Positions 21,028 through 31,360 of a stretch of DNA of 49,661 nt are shown piece by piece. The stretch spans positions 1 through 49,661 of the forward strand of contig JAAMPI010000231.1 in assembly GCA_013054445.1 (NCBI GenBank). Direction: 5' to 3'. A program made the position numbers and the translations under genes. Below the pieces are notes generated by a model that saw only the letters and a program-made list of their open reading frames with translations, searched no databases and was not told where the DNA came from. Origin of the DNA: Cudoniella acicularis (lineage: Eukaryota > Ascomycota > Leotiomycetes > Helotiales > Helotiaceae). How positions within the stretch are numbered: the first letter of the stretch is position 1; every line of letters starts with the position of its first letter.

Positions 21028-24000
21028 TTATCCCAGTTGTTTTTCATTGATTCTGAAACCTTGAAAGGAATGGCGGTTCCATAAAGAGCTCTGTTCGAAA
21101 TCCAAGTCGCCAATTTCTGTTGATCCCCATTCAAAATCATTGAAGACATTCACATTGGTAGACAACAAGCCCCCTTCTTGGAATGTTGTTTGAAGAGAAT
21201 GATCTAATAAGGAGATACTAGAACCATAGAGGCTGCTTTCTATTTCGGATGAAGATTGCTGGGTTTGCAGCAGAGAAGATTGTTCAGAGGCTTCCGCTTC
21301 GCTTGTTACAGGAACGCTCAAGTGAGGTGGTGTAAGGGATGGCACTGCAGCTAATTGCGCCGCGGAAGTTCCTCGATCTGGTGCCGGAGATGGAGCCGGA
21401 CCCCTCGCCTCTCTGGGATTGGGCTCCTGCTCTTTGAAAGTTGCTGAGCTCAGGTGATCGCGATGAATGAATTTTGGCTTCTTAGGCGGCGAAGTGATCA
21501 TATTTGATAGAGAAGGAGATGGATTTGGCGTTGTTGAATCCATGATCCTACGCGATCTTTTTGTCTTTTGCGATGCGCTGCGGTCTTGTAACAGCTCTAG
21601 GCATTGGATTTCCATTGCGTTTCTGAAATGTCGTCGGATCCTAGCTAGGTGTTCCTGGCTCAGCTCCGGTAAAAGCCCTTTGGCTGAATCATCGATTATG
21701 CTGCTCATACTTAGATCAAGAATTCGCTCGCACTTCTTCGGACCCGGAAGGCCTCCGTCGTCAACTGCATTTGTAAGCATTTCTACCTCGACCGAAATTT
21801 CATAACTTACATGGATGGTAGGGTATCTCTTTGTCGGGAAAAAGCGTGAACCAAACCACAAGCCATTTACCAAGTTCACGATCGGCGGTAGTGGCTGGTG
21901 TATCCGAGCGACCAATATATATTGGCCTATTCCTAGAAATCCAAGCGTCGGATGCAACTTGAATGTCTGATATGGGAAGCGTTCCAGTTCTGTTGAAAAT
22001 TCGGATAGCCTTGTCAATCTCATTCTTCCGATCTGGGCTTATGCCTCTGCGGTTCATCTCTGAATTGAAAGCCTCCAGTTCTTTTGGAGGCAAGATACTA
22101 CACGGGACGTCGGATTTGAGTTCTTCTTTGTGCCGTTCCGCAATATCCTCGTTCTCAAATAAGCGATCGCAACGTTGGCATTTTGGTGGTAGCTTGTGGT
22201 GGTTACTGCTTTTCTTTGAGAAAGAGTGATCACTAAGCAAATTAGTATTTGCGGGAAAGGTTCAGAGAGAACGTACTCCAATAAGCGTCGGACTTCTGTC
22301 GATGTTCCGGTTTTATTACCAGGACAGTGAAATCCATAGGCGGCGTGCCAGCACTTTAATTCGAGTGGCTTGAAGGCAACCTTTGGTGGCGACGCGCTGC
22401 TACCGATAGCGACAATATTATCGCCTGGCGACTCTGTTTCATTAGTTGCCCCAGGTTGTGTGCCTGCCGTCCATAATCCGGATGAGTTGCTAGCTGCAGA
22501 GGAGGGTGTGGTTTTATGGCTCTCCGTATTACCGCTGTCCCCGCTCCCACTTCCACTTCCACTTCCATCTTCACAACAACCACTTGCAGTATATGGCATG
22601 GATTCGGGTGTGTCATATCCCAGCATATGCAATAGATATGGTCTGTCTTCAGGTGATTCCACACTGTGAGGGGAATTATCTTCACAACCGCCATCTGAAT
22701 CGCTGCTATGGTCGTTATCGTCACTCTCACTAGAATAACTGGTCTGATCCGTGGCGGATTCGGAAATGCTGGTTTCAAAGTCAGTTTGAGCTTGGACACC
22801 AGAGACTTGTGAATCTCCCGTAGCCGGACTGTTTTTAACGGGGTGGGACTCAGATGGCATTGCTTCGAGCTGATTCCCAGGTGGAAGTTGTCGGGCGTGT
22901 GTCCTCAAACTACTCCATTTCTTCCGCTGCTGTGTTGCCATCTCTTCTAGCTGGCTAGCTTTTCTGACGATTTCAGCATATTGAGCGCACTCTTGGACTC
23001 CTGCTTGCCTGTACTCATCTCTGCTTCTTGATAGATTCTCAACATCTTTCTCCAGCTCGGCGACTTGTTGCTGTAATCTGACTTTGTCTTCACTTAAGCT
23101 CATAATTTCTGCCTCTGATGCAAGCTTGTTCTGCTCTAGTGCATATTCTCGAATTTGAGATCGAGAATACTCTGCAAGAAGTTTATCATGTTCCCCTTGG
23201 AGTGATGAAAGTGCTATTTTTTGAACAGATACTTCATGCTGTAACGCTGCTAACGCAGGCATAGAGTCGGGTTTTATTTTAGGGGCATTCACCCTTCTCT
23301 TCTTTGGAAGATTGGCCGTGTGATGACCAAAATAATCGAAAGACAAATCTGGTTCCCGTTTTGTTCCAGTCGTTTGCGTTGTCTCATCACCGAGCATAGT
23401 AATATCACCAGATGCATCATCTTCGTCTTCGGAGCCAGCTGAAACTTCGAAGCCTGATAAACGGTGGGAATTTGAGGTATTGGTTAGATCTGTACGAAGT
23501 TGCCTGTTTTCGAGCCGCGGAGTAGTAGCCTCATGACGAAAAGTATCCAATTCCGTTTCTAGAGTACGAACTTTGCTCGATAAACGTGTTATATCGTTCA
23601 TTGCCCTTGTGTACTCAGATATAGCTATACAAATTAGTACATTAATTTATTATGATTTAGAGTAGATATTACCTCCAGTTAAGATCTCCCATTTGGATGC
23701 TTTTGGGCGTAGTTCTTGTAGTATAAGATCTCCCAATTGATTAAACAAATCTTTCATTTCCGTACGGCGTTTCCTCTCGGCGAGTTTGTACGATACTCGT
23801 AATTCAGGCGTACGAGAGTAAGGCTGGCTACTGCCCTTTTCGCTTGCCAATTCGGAAACTTGCTGGTGTTGTTGAAGAGGAGGGTCGGCATAAGGGTAGT
23901 ATAGAGAACCATACCCTTCGTCATGGAGCCAACTACTGCTAGCTTGTAAGTCGTAGGGCCCCATTGGATTAAAGCTGAAATACACAGTAGATATCCTTCC

Positions 24001-24405
24001 TCCAATCTTATAGATCGAAAGGATATAACAAGCCAATTAACAGGAGAATAGACGATGTCCCATAAGGGTCTGAGGATCTGAATAGAATCCCTCTAACCCT
24101 ACTTTGATTTACCCCAACTCTCAAGATAGGTAACAGATACCGTACATACGCTCTTGAAAGAAAAGTGGTTCTTACCTATCGCCATTTACCATCTGTTGCT
24201 TCCTACTTGGGCTTCCTTCCGGTGTTGTCTCTCTATGTTGCACGTCATTCTCACACTTGAGTTCTACCGACGGCACTTTGCTAAATGTAGCCAGACTCTC
24301 GCTTCCGGACACAATTTTACAGGACCTTTTGGTGTTTCTGCTTATCGTACCGCCGGCATCGTGGTCCACCAGGTCCATATCCCTAATATTCCCGAATGAA
24401 GACAT
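21028..24405 (-). CDS. bHLH - coiled coil - Cys/His-domain fusion protein
   Basis: Five exons (minus): 24176-24405, 23693-23974, 22277-23644, 21811-22232 and 21028-21764. They splice in frame to 1012 residues. Introns are 201, 48, 44 and 46 nt; the 201-nt one is the least certain. Residues 136-186 form a bHLH motif: basic/helix 1 [20 protein letters not shown], a short loop, then helix 2 [17 protein letters not shown], which is split by an intron. A nuclear-type basic patch KKRRV and a long coiled coil ([18 protein letters not shown]) follow, then an acidic Ser/Gly/Asp-rich linker. Near residues 600-770 is a Cys/His region, LKCWHA...HCPG...KCQRC..LF......H, ending in [14 protein letters not shown]. 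This resembles fungal C2H2-like proteins with a W..LFPD..P..P signature. The tail is Ser/Pro-rich. It is probably a nuclear DNA-binding regulator; its targets are unknown. Confidence 0.75.
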
Positions 24406-25604
24406 TCCCTGAGCTTATATCGTCCTTGATATCCGAATGCGTTTCGAGATAGGAAATCCTTCTATCGTCATTTAGCACTCCATGTCCAGCTGTGTCTCCA
24501 TGGAGAACTTGTCAATCAGCCTTTTATCGCGAGTCTCATGAGGTCTTGGGGACAAGAAGCGAAAAGGCGGTGTATTAGGCGATTTCTGGAAGTTAATACC
24601 GCAAACTGATGGTTCTGCGAAGAGTCGGACAATCGAAGGCGATACGTTATTAGGCAGAACATAAATAAAGATAACTCACGCAAAATTTCGACGGCTCAAA
24701 TGGGAGCCTTACGGTCTGTGGCTTGGATCAACCTGATGTATTTTTGCAGCTGGGAATCCCGAGTGGTATTCGAGTAGGTAAGGACATAAAATTTGGAGAT
24801 ATAGGAGCTCTCGCGCTGGAGCAGTTCTCAGTCGCAGTTCTCAGCGGCAGTTTGGTGGAACCAAAATTGAAGCATTTTTTATGGTGGAAAACCAGAACGC
24901 GACAGCTAGCCTTACGACAATGGCAAGTTGCGAGAATTCGCAGCGCCTAACTTCGCATCTCAGCCCCGCGACAAGGGTGCTCGGTATGACGAGTGGGAAA
25001 TGGCTTCCTAAAAAAAAAAGACATATTGCATTGTAAGTCAATAAATAGTTGATTGGGGGTAGTATTTGATGGTATAGATAGCGATAGGAAAGGCAAAATA
25101 ATTGATGTTTCATTTTGATTTAGAGTTGTCTTTTTGAAGTTGTGTTGAGCAAACCTCATGGTTGTGTGTGTAACCTTAAGCGGGGCGCAACTTCCCTGAA
25201 TGACAACCCCCCTCCCTAGCCCCCCCCGGCTCCTGCCAGTCACCCACCCCACGCTTACGACCGACCAACGATGCGAAACTTCGCTGTGCCATCAACGACG
25301 CTGAATTCGCAGACAATATTTAAAGTAGACAGAATGGATGGTTCACCCGCAATATCGTTAGTCGAAATCTCGCAACTGCCTCCAAAGGGGGTCCAGAAGT
25401 TAAGAACAACGACGAGAAAATAGAGGTGCGACAATTCGCAAGAGATGGAGATATATATAAACAGCTTTAGATCTCTCCAATAAATTCAAACCTCTTCATC
25501 TTTCCATGAGATTCCTATTCCAAACACTTTACCTTCTATTATCCTCAACTTCACATATCGCAAATATCTCTACTCAAAAACTCCGCTCCCTATATTTTAA
25601 AAAC
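24406..25604. other. Gene-free spacer with C-rich tract
   Basis: There is no supportable gene. A run of cytosines around 25204-25230 and scattered GAATTCGCAG-like motifs are present. The part just after 25430 is likely leader sequence for the small gene that follows. Confidence 0.45.
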
Positions 25605-25938
25605 ATGGCTTCTCAAGCCCAAAAGTATAGAAGACCCCAGAAATTCTCAAATCTTGTCATTTATCGCAAAACTTCGGTTCTAATGTAAAACTCTTCAATA
25701 TAGAACACATCAATCTCCCAAATCTCGCACCTCAAACACCTCTTCCAAGAAGATTAGTTCTTCTACATATACCAGCAACTCTTCAAACACATCCAACTCA
25801 TCTACCACATCACATGCAGCGAACCCCTGGTCTACGGGCACCAGAATGTCCCAAGAAGAAGCACTTCGAGGTGTAGGGTCCTGGGCAGACACTTACCCGG
25901 ACGCAAGTAGGGAGGAGGAATCCATTGTGAAAGAGTGA
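25605..25938 (+). CDS. Small Ser/Thr-rich low-complexity protein (spliced)
   Basis: An ATG in good context (AAAACATGGC) opens a 20-nt first exon, 25605-25624. A 79-nt intron follows (donor GTATAG, acceptor ATATAG), then exon 2 at 25704-25938. The phases agree and give 84 residues. The middle is Ser/Thr/Asn-rich, and the end reads NPWSTGTRMSQEEALRGVG then SWADTYPDASREEE, which has a conserved look rather than random composition. There is no signal peptide. The first exon is very short and the donor is not ideal, so the 5' end may differ. I do not recognise the family. Confidence 0.4.
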
Positions 25939-26181
25939 TTGAAGTTTGCGTGGAGAGATAGTTCGAAGGGAGTTTTGTTTTCAGGATTGTGATGTTGGAT
26001 GTGCGTAGGAGGGAGCTGTGAGGGTGTTTATGGACTGGGTTGACTGGGTGACTAGGAGACCACCATAGCATAAAGATACGGAAATAGCAAATGCGATCTG
26101 AAAATACAGAATTGGACAGCAGTCTAACCTTTGAAATGGAGAATTTCGTTGACACTGTATCCTCGCAGGGATATCCAATAT
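25939..26181. other. Short spacer, nothing identified
   Basis: I see no gene, repeat or regulatory motif worth reporting here. Confidence 0.4.
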
Positions 26182-26430
26182 TTATGTTGAAGAACAATTT
26201 CCTACTTGAAACCACAATCCAGCGGGAGTCTCCTCCACAACTTTCGTCCTCTCGACGCCTCCATCTGCATTCTCCTTCACCCTGCTATCAACCGTCTCCT
26301 CATCAGCCAAAACATTCATCCTCCTAAACCCCTTCTTCAAGTCCTTCGCATCTACAAACCCCTTCCGAACTATATACTTATCATTAACCGCCTCTACCTT
26401 CTCTATCGACAGCTTCCTCGTAACTAGCAT
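26182..26430 (-). pseudogene. Unrecognised coding-like fragment
   Basis: An 82-codon frame from a genuine ATG has ordinary protein composition, with VEAVNDKYIVRKGFVDAKD then LKKGFRRMNVLADEE, and ends near PAGLWFQVGNC. The frame remains coding-like upstream of the ATG (DIPRL, stop, GTYMLV), so the present start may be internal. In that case the TAA before GTY would be a nonsense change. I do not recognise the family. AT-rich sequence follows on the upstream side. It is either a small gene or the 3' remnant of a larger one. Confidence 0.35.
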
Positions 26431-26789
26431 ATACGTCCCTTATAGCCTCGGTATATCACCCCTATCAAATACTTTGCTAATAAGAACGAAGTGAGATTAG
26501 AATCCTATATTATAAGTATAGCAAAAATTTTTAAGAGAAATAGCCTTAGTAAAATCTTAGTTACATCTTAGTAAACAAATTTATGTTTTAGCTCTATTTT
26601 ATACTAAGCTATATCAAGGTAGCTAAAGACCCTTCCCAAAACGATGGATACGAGGCATAGGAGACGCGCCACCGTCTCGGCAGCAAGAAAGGAAACCGGA
26701 GACAGTCAGGAGGAATCCAGAAGAGGTGATCCGAGAGGATGGCAAATGGTATGTGCGACAAAGGGACAAGAAGCATGAAATATTGACGG
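26431..26789. other. AT-rich spacer and frame-broken 5' leader of the JmjC-like gene
   Basis: Positions 26460-26640 are AT-rich and lack frames. From about 26700 a frame reads EEVIREDGKWYVRQRDKKHE and continues ILTVDELPAPLSLR before a stop at about 26834. It looks like worn coding sequence that belonged to the gene downstream but is now out of frame with it. Confidence 0.35.
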
Positions 26790-27131
26790 TTGACGAATTG
26801 CCGGCCCCGCTTTCTCTTAGAATGGAAGGAGGCTAGCAAAACGTGTATCCTGAGAATTCAATTCAGACAGACCTTCACAAAACAATATGCGGGCGCCTTG
26901 ACAGAGGATCTACGGGTGATGTTTAAGGTGATAGATAAAACAGACCAAGATGATGCGGTTATGGCAGATGCACCGGTCGAGGATGCGTAAGAGCTAAGGA
27001 GGTAAGCGTTCAACCGACAACAGAGGAAGCTACTTCAGGACAAGCGGGCACACGAACTGGCGAAAATATTCGAAGGGTTGTCTTCCAAAAAGGGGTCACA
27101 GCTGAAACAGATTGGGGAGCTGTTGAGATAT
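26790..27131 (+). pseudogene. Decayed 5' part of the JmjC-like gene
   Basis: The frame of the downstream gene stays open-like back to 26790 (EWKEASKTCILRIQFRQTF) except for two TAA codons, at 26996 and 27014. The interruptions fall in DA-stop-ELRR-stop-AFNRQQ. Restoring CAA (Gln) at each would make a natural charged helix, and CAA to TAA is the standard CpA-type change. No intron with matching phase removes both stops. Upstream of about 26800 the coding-like frame shifts by one. The ancestral protein was therefore probably longer than what can now be translated. Confidence 0.5.
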
Positions 27132-28421
27132 ATGTTGGACCCAGCATACTGTAAGGCCGTGGAAGCATGGACCACGGAACTACCACGAGAAGAGATTCAG
27201 GATTACGACGTTGCCCTAGTGAACGAAGCGGAGCATGAGAAGTTGCTCACGGCAGGATATGGCTGGATGCCGTTCCTGGTCCAAAATGAAAATTTCCACA
27301 AACGACGGAACGATACGACCCTAGAGAGGGAGCAAGCAAAGATACGTCGGCACAACCTGAAGATTAAAGTGCAGCACCTCGGGAAGCAAGTTGAATCCGT
27401 TGGTCTTACTAAAGCAAGAGTTGCGTTAGACAATTGGAATGCTACAGCATCGAAGGGCATTTCGAACAGGATTTCACCCCTAAACTTCCTTGACATACCG
27501 AACTTTCGTGAAAACTTGTGGCTTGCATGCAATGTGAGACATGGCACTCTGCTGGCGGGTGCAGTCGGGTTTTCAGAAGTATGGACACAAGCCTTGGACG
27601 AGGTTGAACCGCACATAGGCAAACAAAAAACAGGCCTGACGGCAAAAGACATCACCAACTGTCGACAATTTTCTATTATGGGACAACGAGGGGCTATCTC
27701 TCCCTGGCATACAGATAATCTCGGAGTTTCGACATGGATAACGCCAGAACATACCACCAATGATCCCAAGGAGCCTGACGAAGCAGTGCTAAAGTTCTGG
27801 CCAATGATTCCTGTTTGGAGGATGTCTGGAGACGAGTTAGACGCCATGTGGGCCGAGTTTGAGCATTCAAAAAGGGCGGAGAAGAATGAGCATAGAATGT
27901 GGAAGCCAAAGATCAAGGGACTGTGTCCTGTGGTCTGCCTGATTGCTGGGTACACTCTAATAATGCCGCCAGGTGTTCCTCACGGACCAGCTTCGATCAC
28001 CGATTGCTTTTGCTCTGGCGGAATGTTTTGGTATGACCAGACATTCAAGGCTGCATTCAAGGCCTGGAGGCGCCAAGTTAATTACTCCGACTATACCAAC
28101 GAAGAACCTCCACGGCAGACCCGAAGCGTTCTTACGTATATAACAGAACGAGTACATGAGAGTCCCGAGGAATTCGGATTCCAGAAAGAGGACATGGAGC
28201 AGTTTGATAGAGATGCTAAGGCAATATCGGATGCAGCTCCAAACTGTAGTGGTACATGTACAGCTGGAGGTAAGGATGTGTGCGGCAGCGGTGGTGATTG
28301 CGAGTGCATCAAGTACGGTCAACAATGTGGGGAGATATGTCATGAAGGGAATGGATGCAGCAATCCAGTTAGGTGCTTCAGATTAAAACGGGATCAAAGT
28401 AACAAGGTCTTCAGAGGTTAG
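27132..28421 (+). CDS. JmjC-like dioxygenase-fold protein with Cys-rich tail
   Basis: The open frame without introns gives 429 residues from the first ATG (27132). It contains SIMGQRGAISPWHTDNLGVS, in which HTD (His193 and Asp195) fits the HxD iron-binding pair of JmjC/cupin-type 2-oxoglutarate dioxygenases. The distal histidine is in IMPPGVPHGPAS (His284). The strand after it (CFCSGGMFWYD) fits the same fold. The last 60 residues hold about 12 cysteines in pairs (CSGTCTAGG, CGSGGDCECIKYGQQC, CHEGNGCSNPVRC), resembling CXC-type zinc-binding modules. JmjC proteins commonly demethylate histones or hydroxylate proteins; the substrate here is unknown. The N-terminus appears worn, so the gene may be inactive. 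Domain assignment is by motif only. Confidence 0.65.
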   Translation: MLDPAYCKAVEAWTTELPREEIQDYDVALVNEAEHEKLLTAGYGWMPFLVQNENFHKRRNDTTLEREQAKIRRHNLKIKVQHLGKQVESVGLTKARVALDNWNATASKGISNRISPLNFLDIPNFRENLWLACNVRHGTLLAGAVGFSEVWTQALDEVEPHIGKQKTGLTAKDITNCRQFSIMGQRGAISPWHTDNLGVSTWITPEHTTNDPKEPDEAVLKFWPMIPVWRMSGDELDAMWAEFEHSKRAEKNEHRMWKPKIKGLCPVVCLIAGYTLIMPPGVPHGPASITDCFCSGGMFWYDQTFKAAFKAWRRQVNYSDYTNEEPPRQTRSVLTYITERVHESPEEFGFQKEDMEQFDRDAKAISDAAPNCSGTCTAGGKDVCGSGGDCECIKYGQQCGEICHEGNGCSNPVRCFRLKRDQSNKVFRG

Positions 28422-29719
28422 TGAAGCTCCACGTCTCCAGGCTTTACAACAAAGCCCGAGCCTCATAATGAATCTAAAGACCCGGGTCACATGAAAAGTG
28501 GTCGAGGACGAGATCTGCATATGGGAAGCCGGTACCCAGAGGTGTTGTTAATGGTGCAACTACGTTGTCCAGATGAACTGATCATAAAGACGGCTTCAGA
28601 TAACGTCATACCTATGCAACAAATGTCTATTTCCTCGTCTTACTATCTGGGTTTTCGGGTTTGAGATGTGCCCATCCAAGCGTGGCGTCTTCCCGTTTCA
28701 AAACAGGAGGTTGGGAGGTTTGGGTTCTGCGAACCTGTTCAGGCGGTTTCTATTTCAATTAGCCATAGTCTTTCGCCCAGACGGACAACTTACTGTTGAT
28801 TGCTTGGATGAGCCATCATTTCGATGGACGTCCATGATATTTCAAATGGAGGACGTTAAGGAAGCTGGGCGTGTTTGAAAGTCGGCTTGATAGTGCTATG
28901 GTCTGCTAGAATGTAAGGAGACTGGGAACACCAAGGTTTATAGCAGCTGTAAGCCACCTAAAGTAGCGAGGAAGTAGTGCTAAACAGGCGATTGGCACCT
29001 GGTCTCAAAGCAATAGATGCGCCTATGGCATCCTGTTAATTAATGCTGATTGGCATTAGGTAATGGCGCAGGACTGGAACAACAAACAAAACGTTTAGTC
29101 AGTAGGATGAACCCTTCTACGCCAGGGTCGCACCAAATTTTTCGGAAACCTACTAAGACTATCACCACGTTAACGTTGAGACGCTTTCCAAGCCTGGGTG
29201 AGACTCAACGGGACGAAAATATGCTGTATTGTACTAGAGATATTGACTACAGTAAGACGTGAATAGCAATATTTCGTTGGGCATCATCGAGCGTCACAAC
29301 TCGGGCATCTGTTGGAACACGGGCAGAATGATAAGTGGTTGGGTCATGGTCGCCTGCCGGGGAAAGACAATACATAAACAAGCATGGGGCGGCATTGTGG
29401 TCCTTGCCCACTGTTTGGCTATCTTCAGTTCGTAAGTACATGCATTAGGGAGCCCGCATTGAGAAAGCCCCTTTGTGATGGACCAGGTGGTACAGGTCGA
29501 CGCCCCCATATGCTCGACCAGGTGGTTTAAGTCGACGCCCCCCCAATGTTATCTGTTAGATGTCGACAGACTAGACGTAACAGGGCTGACATAATTGTAG
29601 ACTACCTCATTCCTTCAAGTCATCAATAGCCCAGTCGCCAGCGTCCTTATAGGTGCCGTCACCAGAGCCTTCAGATCCGGAAACTGTAAAGTGGCCCCAG
29701 ATCCCAAGCTGTAGAGTTG
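28422..29719. other. Gene-free spacer
   Basis: No supportable gene is present. The only structure I see is the 35-bp tandem pair at 29481-29550. Confidence 0.45.
29481..29550. repeat. Two tandem copies of a 35-bp unit
   Basis: GACCAGGTGG...GTCGACGCCCCC occurs at 29481 and again at 29516, differing mainly in a TACAGG/TTTAAG segment and at the end of the unit. Each copy carries a GTCGAC palindrome. Confidence 0.8.
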
Positions 29720-30144
29720 ATGGAAGACCTCGAGATATGTGAAGTGATGGAGCAGGTGGAACCAACTGGCCTTGAACCATCTCCGAAGCGCCTGGACGTC
29801 GATATATCTACAGTGATGGAGCGGATACAGCCAGCTTCCCCAGAGTCATTTCATTCCCAGGCACCGGAGCCATCATCGAAGCATTCAGATCGGGAAACAA
29901 CGCTGGTTGCAGCTGGAATCACAAGAGCCTTAAACAACTCGGAAATCACCTAGGACTGGAATCTGGACCATTGAGAGTCAGTCAATCAACGAGCTTGGAC
30001 AGGACTCGTGCTAGCTTGTCTGCAGTGGGAGAGCAATACTCGGGCGCCAACGTTTTAGGCATTGATTTAAGTCCCATCCAACCTACCTGGGTTCCACCAA
30101 ACGTTAGATTTGTGGTTAACGACATCGAAAGCCCATGTTACTGA
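29720..30144 (+). pseudogene. LaeA-like SAM methyltransferase relic
   Basis: Three fragments in the right order but different frames survive. The first is a low-complexity Glu/Ser/Pro-rich N-terminus from the ATG at 29720 (VEPTGLEPSPKRLDVD). The second, at about 29952, reads RTGIWTIE, a worn copy of the SAM-binding motif GTGTGIW. The third, at 30040-30144, reads ANVLGIDLSPIQPTWVPPNV then RFVVNDIESP, diagnostic of the fungal LaeA-like methyltransferase family (GTDLSPIQP.WVPPN..F..DD.E). The expected region between N-terminus and motif I and everything after DIESP are missing. LaeA-type proteins influence secondary metabolism in fungi; this copy cannot function. It ends about 150 bp from a solo LTR. 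Confidence 0.75.
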
Positions 30145-30298
30145 GAGTCCTGGTATTCTATATAGGAGCAATTATTCCACAGGACGTTGGGCGTGCAAGC
30201 ATGTCAGTCGTTGCGTGTCTACTCCAACCATATGTTAGTGGTGGATGGGACATATGCGTTCTGTAGTTATCAATAACCAAGGCATACGACGAGCTTGG

Positions 30299-30658
30299 TG
30301 TTATCGGTCGTTAAGATGATCGCTTCGTCTTGGAGAACTTCACGCTAGGATCTACGCTATACCTCTTGCGACTCAATGCGCGAGTAACCTTGTCGTTTTC
30401 TTGGCGTCGGTGGGTCTGAGGCTTCAAGCAAGCCATCAATACAGGCCGTCGACGATATAGGCTAGGCGCCTTCAAGATACCCTCCCTATTTAACATACAC
30501 ATACGCATACGCATACTTAATTATCCTCCTCCTCCTCCTCTCCCTCGTCATCTCAAACGCTCGACACTTCGCCGTTCTCTATATTTTATCTCATGATATA
30601 GAACCCTAACTCCATCGCCTTCGTCCCAATCGCACGTAGCTCCCCTCTATCCGTAACA
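30299..30658 (+). mobile_element. Solo LTR of an LTR retrotransposon
   Basis: The 360-bp element begins TGTTATCGG and ends CCGTAACA, giving the inverted ends TGTTA/TAACA typical of LTRs. The five bases outside are CTTGG on the left and CTTGT on the right, a target-site duplication with one mismatch. A TATTTAA motif at about 30478 followed by a short CATACG repeat and a CTCCTC tract suggests transcription on the plus strand. No internal retrotransposon coding sequence adjoins it, so it is a solo LTR. The part around 30349-30400, read on the minus strand, is about 45 bp similar to the tandem unit at 34325-34500. Confidence 0.75.
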
Positions 30659-30825
30659 CTTGTTGTGTTACAACCGACGAGTTATTATATCCTATATTGT
30701 CAGTCCTTATAAACCAGGTTAGCCTTTTAAATTTGGACAAAAAAATGGCAGCTTACCTACAACTCAGTCTCATTGTCCTTCGCATAGCTTCAGCATTAAT
30801 TATATCTCGTTAGCAAGATTTCGCA
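30659..30825 (+). promoter_or_regulatory. Promoter interval of the DUF4260 gene, bounded by an LTR
   Basis: Only 167 bp separate the end of the solo LTR from the DUF4260 start codon. This interval has no clear TATA box of its own. The LTR motif at about 30478 is the nearest plausible one, so transcription could start within the LTR. That is inference. Confidence 0.3.
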
Positions 30826-31239
30826 ATGCAGGACGGCTTCGTGAAGACTTGGCCGAAGATGCTGTTGCAGGTAGAAGGTGCCTGCATATTCGGTTCAACA
30901 ATCTGGGCCTATTCGCGATTAGGACAGTCGTGGTGGATATTTGCCGCCGCCCTCCTGGTCCCAGATCTGGGTATGGCGGGATACCTAGCCAATACCTCGA
31001 TTGGTGCTGTCCTTTACAATTCGGTTCATACGGAATCGCCTCCTATACTTCTGCTATGCACTACGTTGGCACGCAACAATAAGGCGGTCGCCGGATTGGC
31101 TCTATGTTGGCTCGCGCACATCGATATGGACCGTATGCTGGGTTATGGTTTGAAGTACGGGAGCAGTTTCAATCATACACACCTGAGTAATTTTGATTTA
31201 TTTGGTAAAAAGGCTGGGAAGACGAGCGCATCTCCGTAG
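30826..31239 (+). CDS. DUF4260 family membrane protein
   Basis: The complete intronless frame of 137 residues starts at an ATG. It matches the DUF4260 signature along its length: LLQVEGA near the start, then SWWIFAAALLVPDLGMAGYL, IGAVLYNSVHT, WLAHIDMDRMLGYGLKYG and FNHTHLS. Hydrophobic segments around residues 17-30, 37-60 and 78-100 indicate a small integral membrane protein. The family's biochemical role is unknown. As far as I know it is best represented in bacteria, so a fungal copy invites a test for horizontal acquisition. It is single-exon, as expected for a transferred gene, although short fungal genes often lack introns too. Confidence 0.88.
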   Translation: MQDGFVKTWPKMLLQVEGACIFGSTIWAYSRLGQSWWIFAAALLVPDLGMAGYLANTSIGAVLYNSVHTESPPILLLCTTLARNNKAVAGLALCWLAHIDMDRMLGYGLKYGSSFNHTHLSNFDLFGKKAGKTSASP

Positions 31240-31360
31240 CGTGTCAACTTCTCAAACGCGGCGAGAATGTATTGCACTAGTTATCCTCAATAGGAGCTTC
31301 ATGTTTCTACTATAGAAAAATAACCGATCCTCTCCTCGATCTTCCTATGAGTCCTCCTTA

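Noticed and set aside
27203..27955. Minus-strand 250-codon frame
   Set aside because: Antisense shadow of the JmjC-like gene. The plus-strand product has the motif support.
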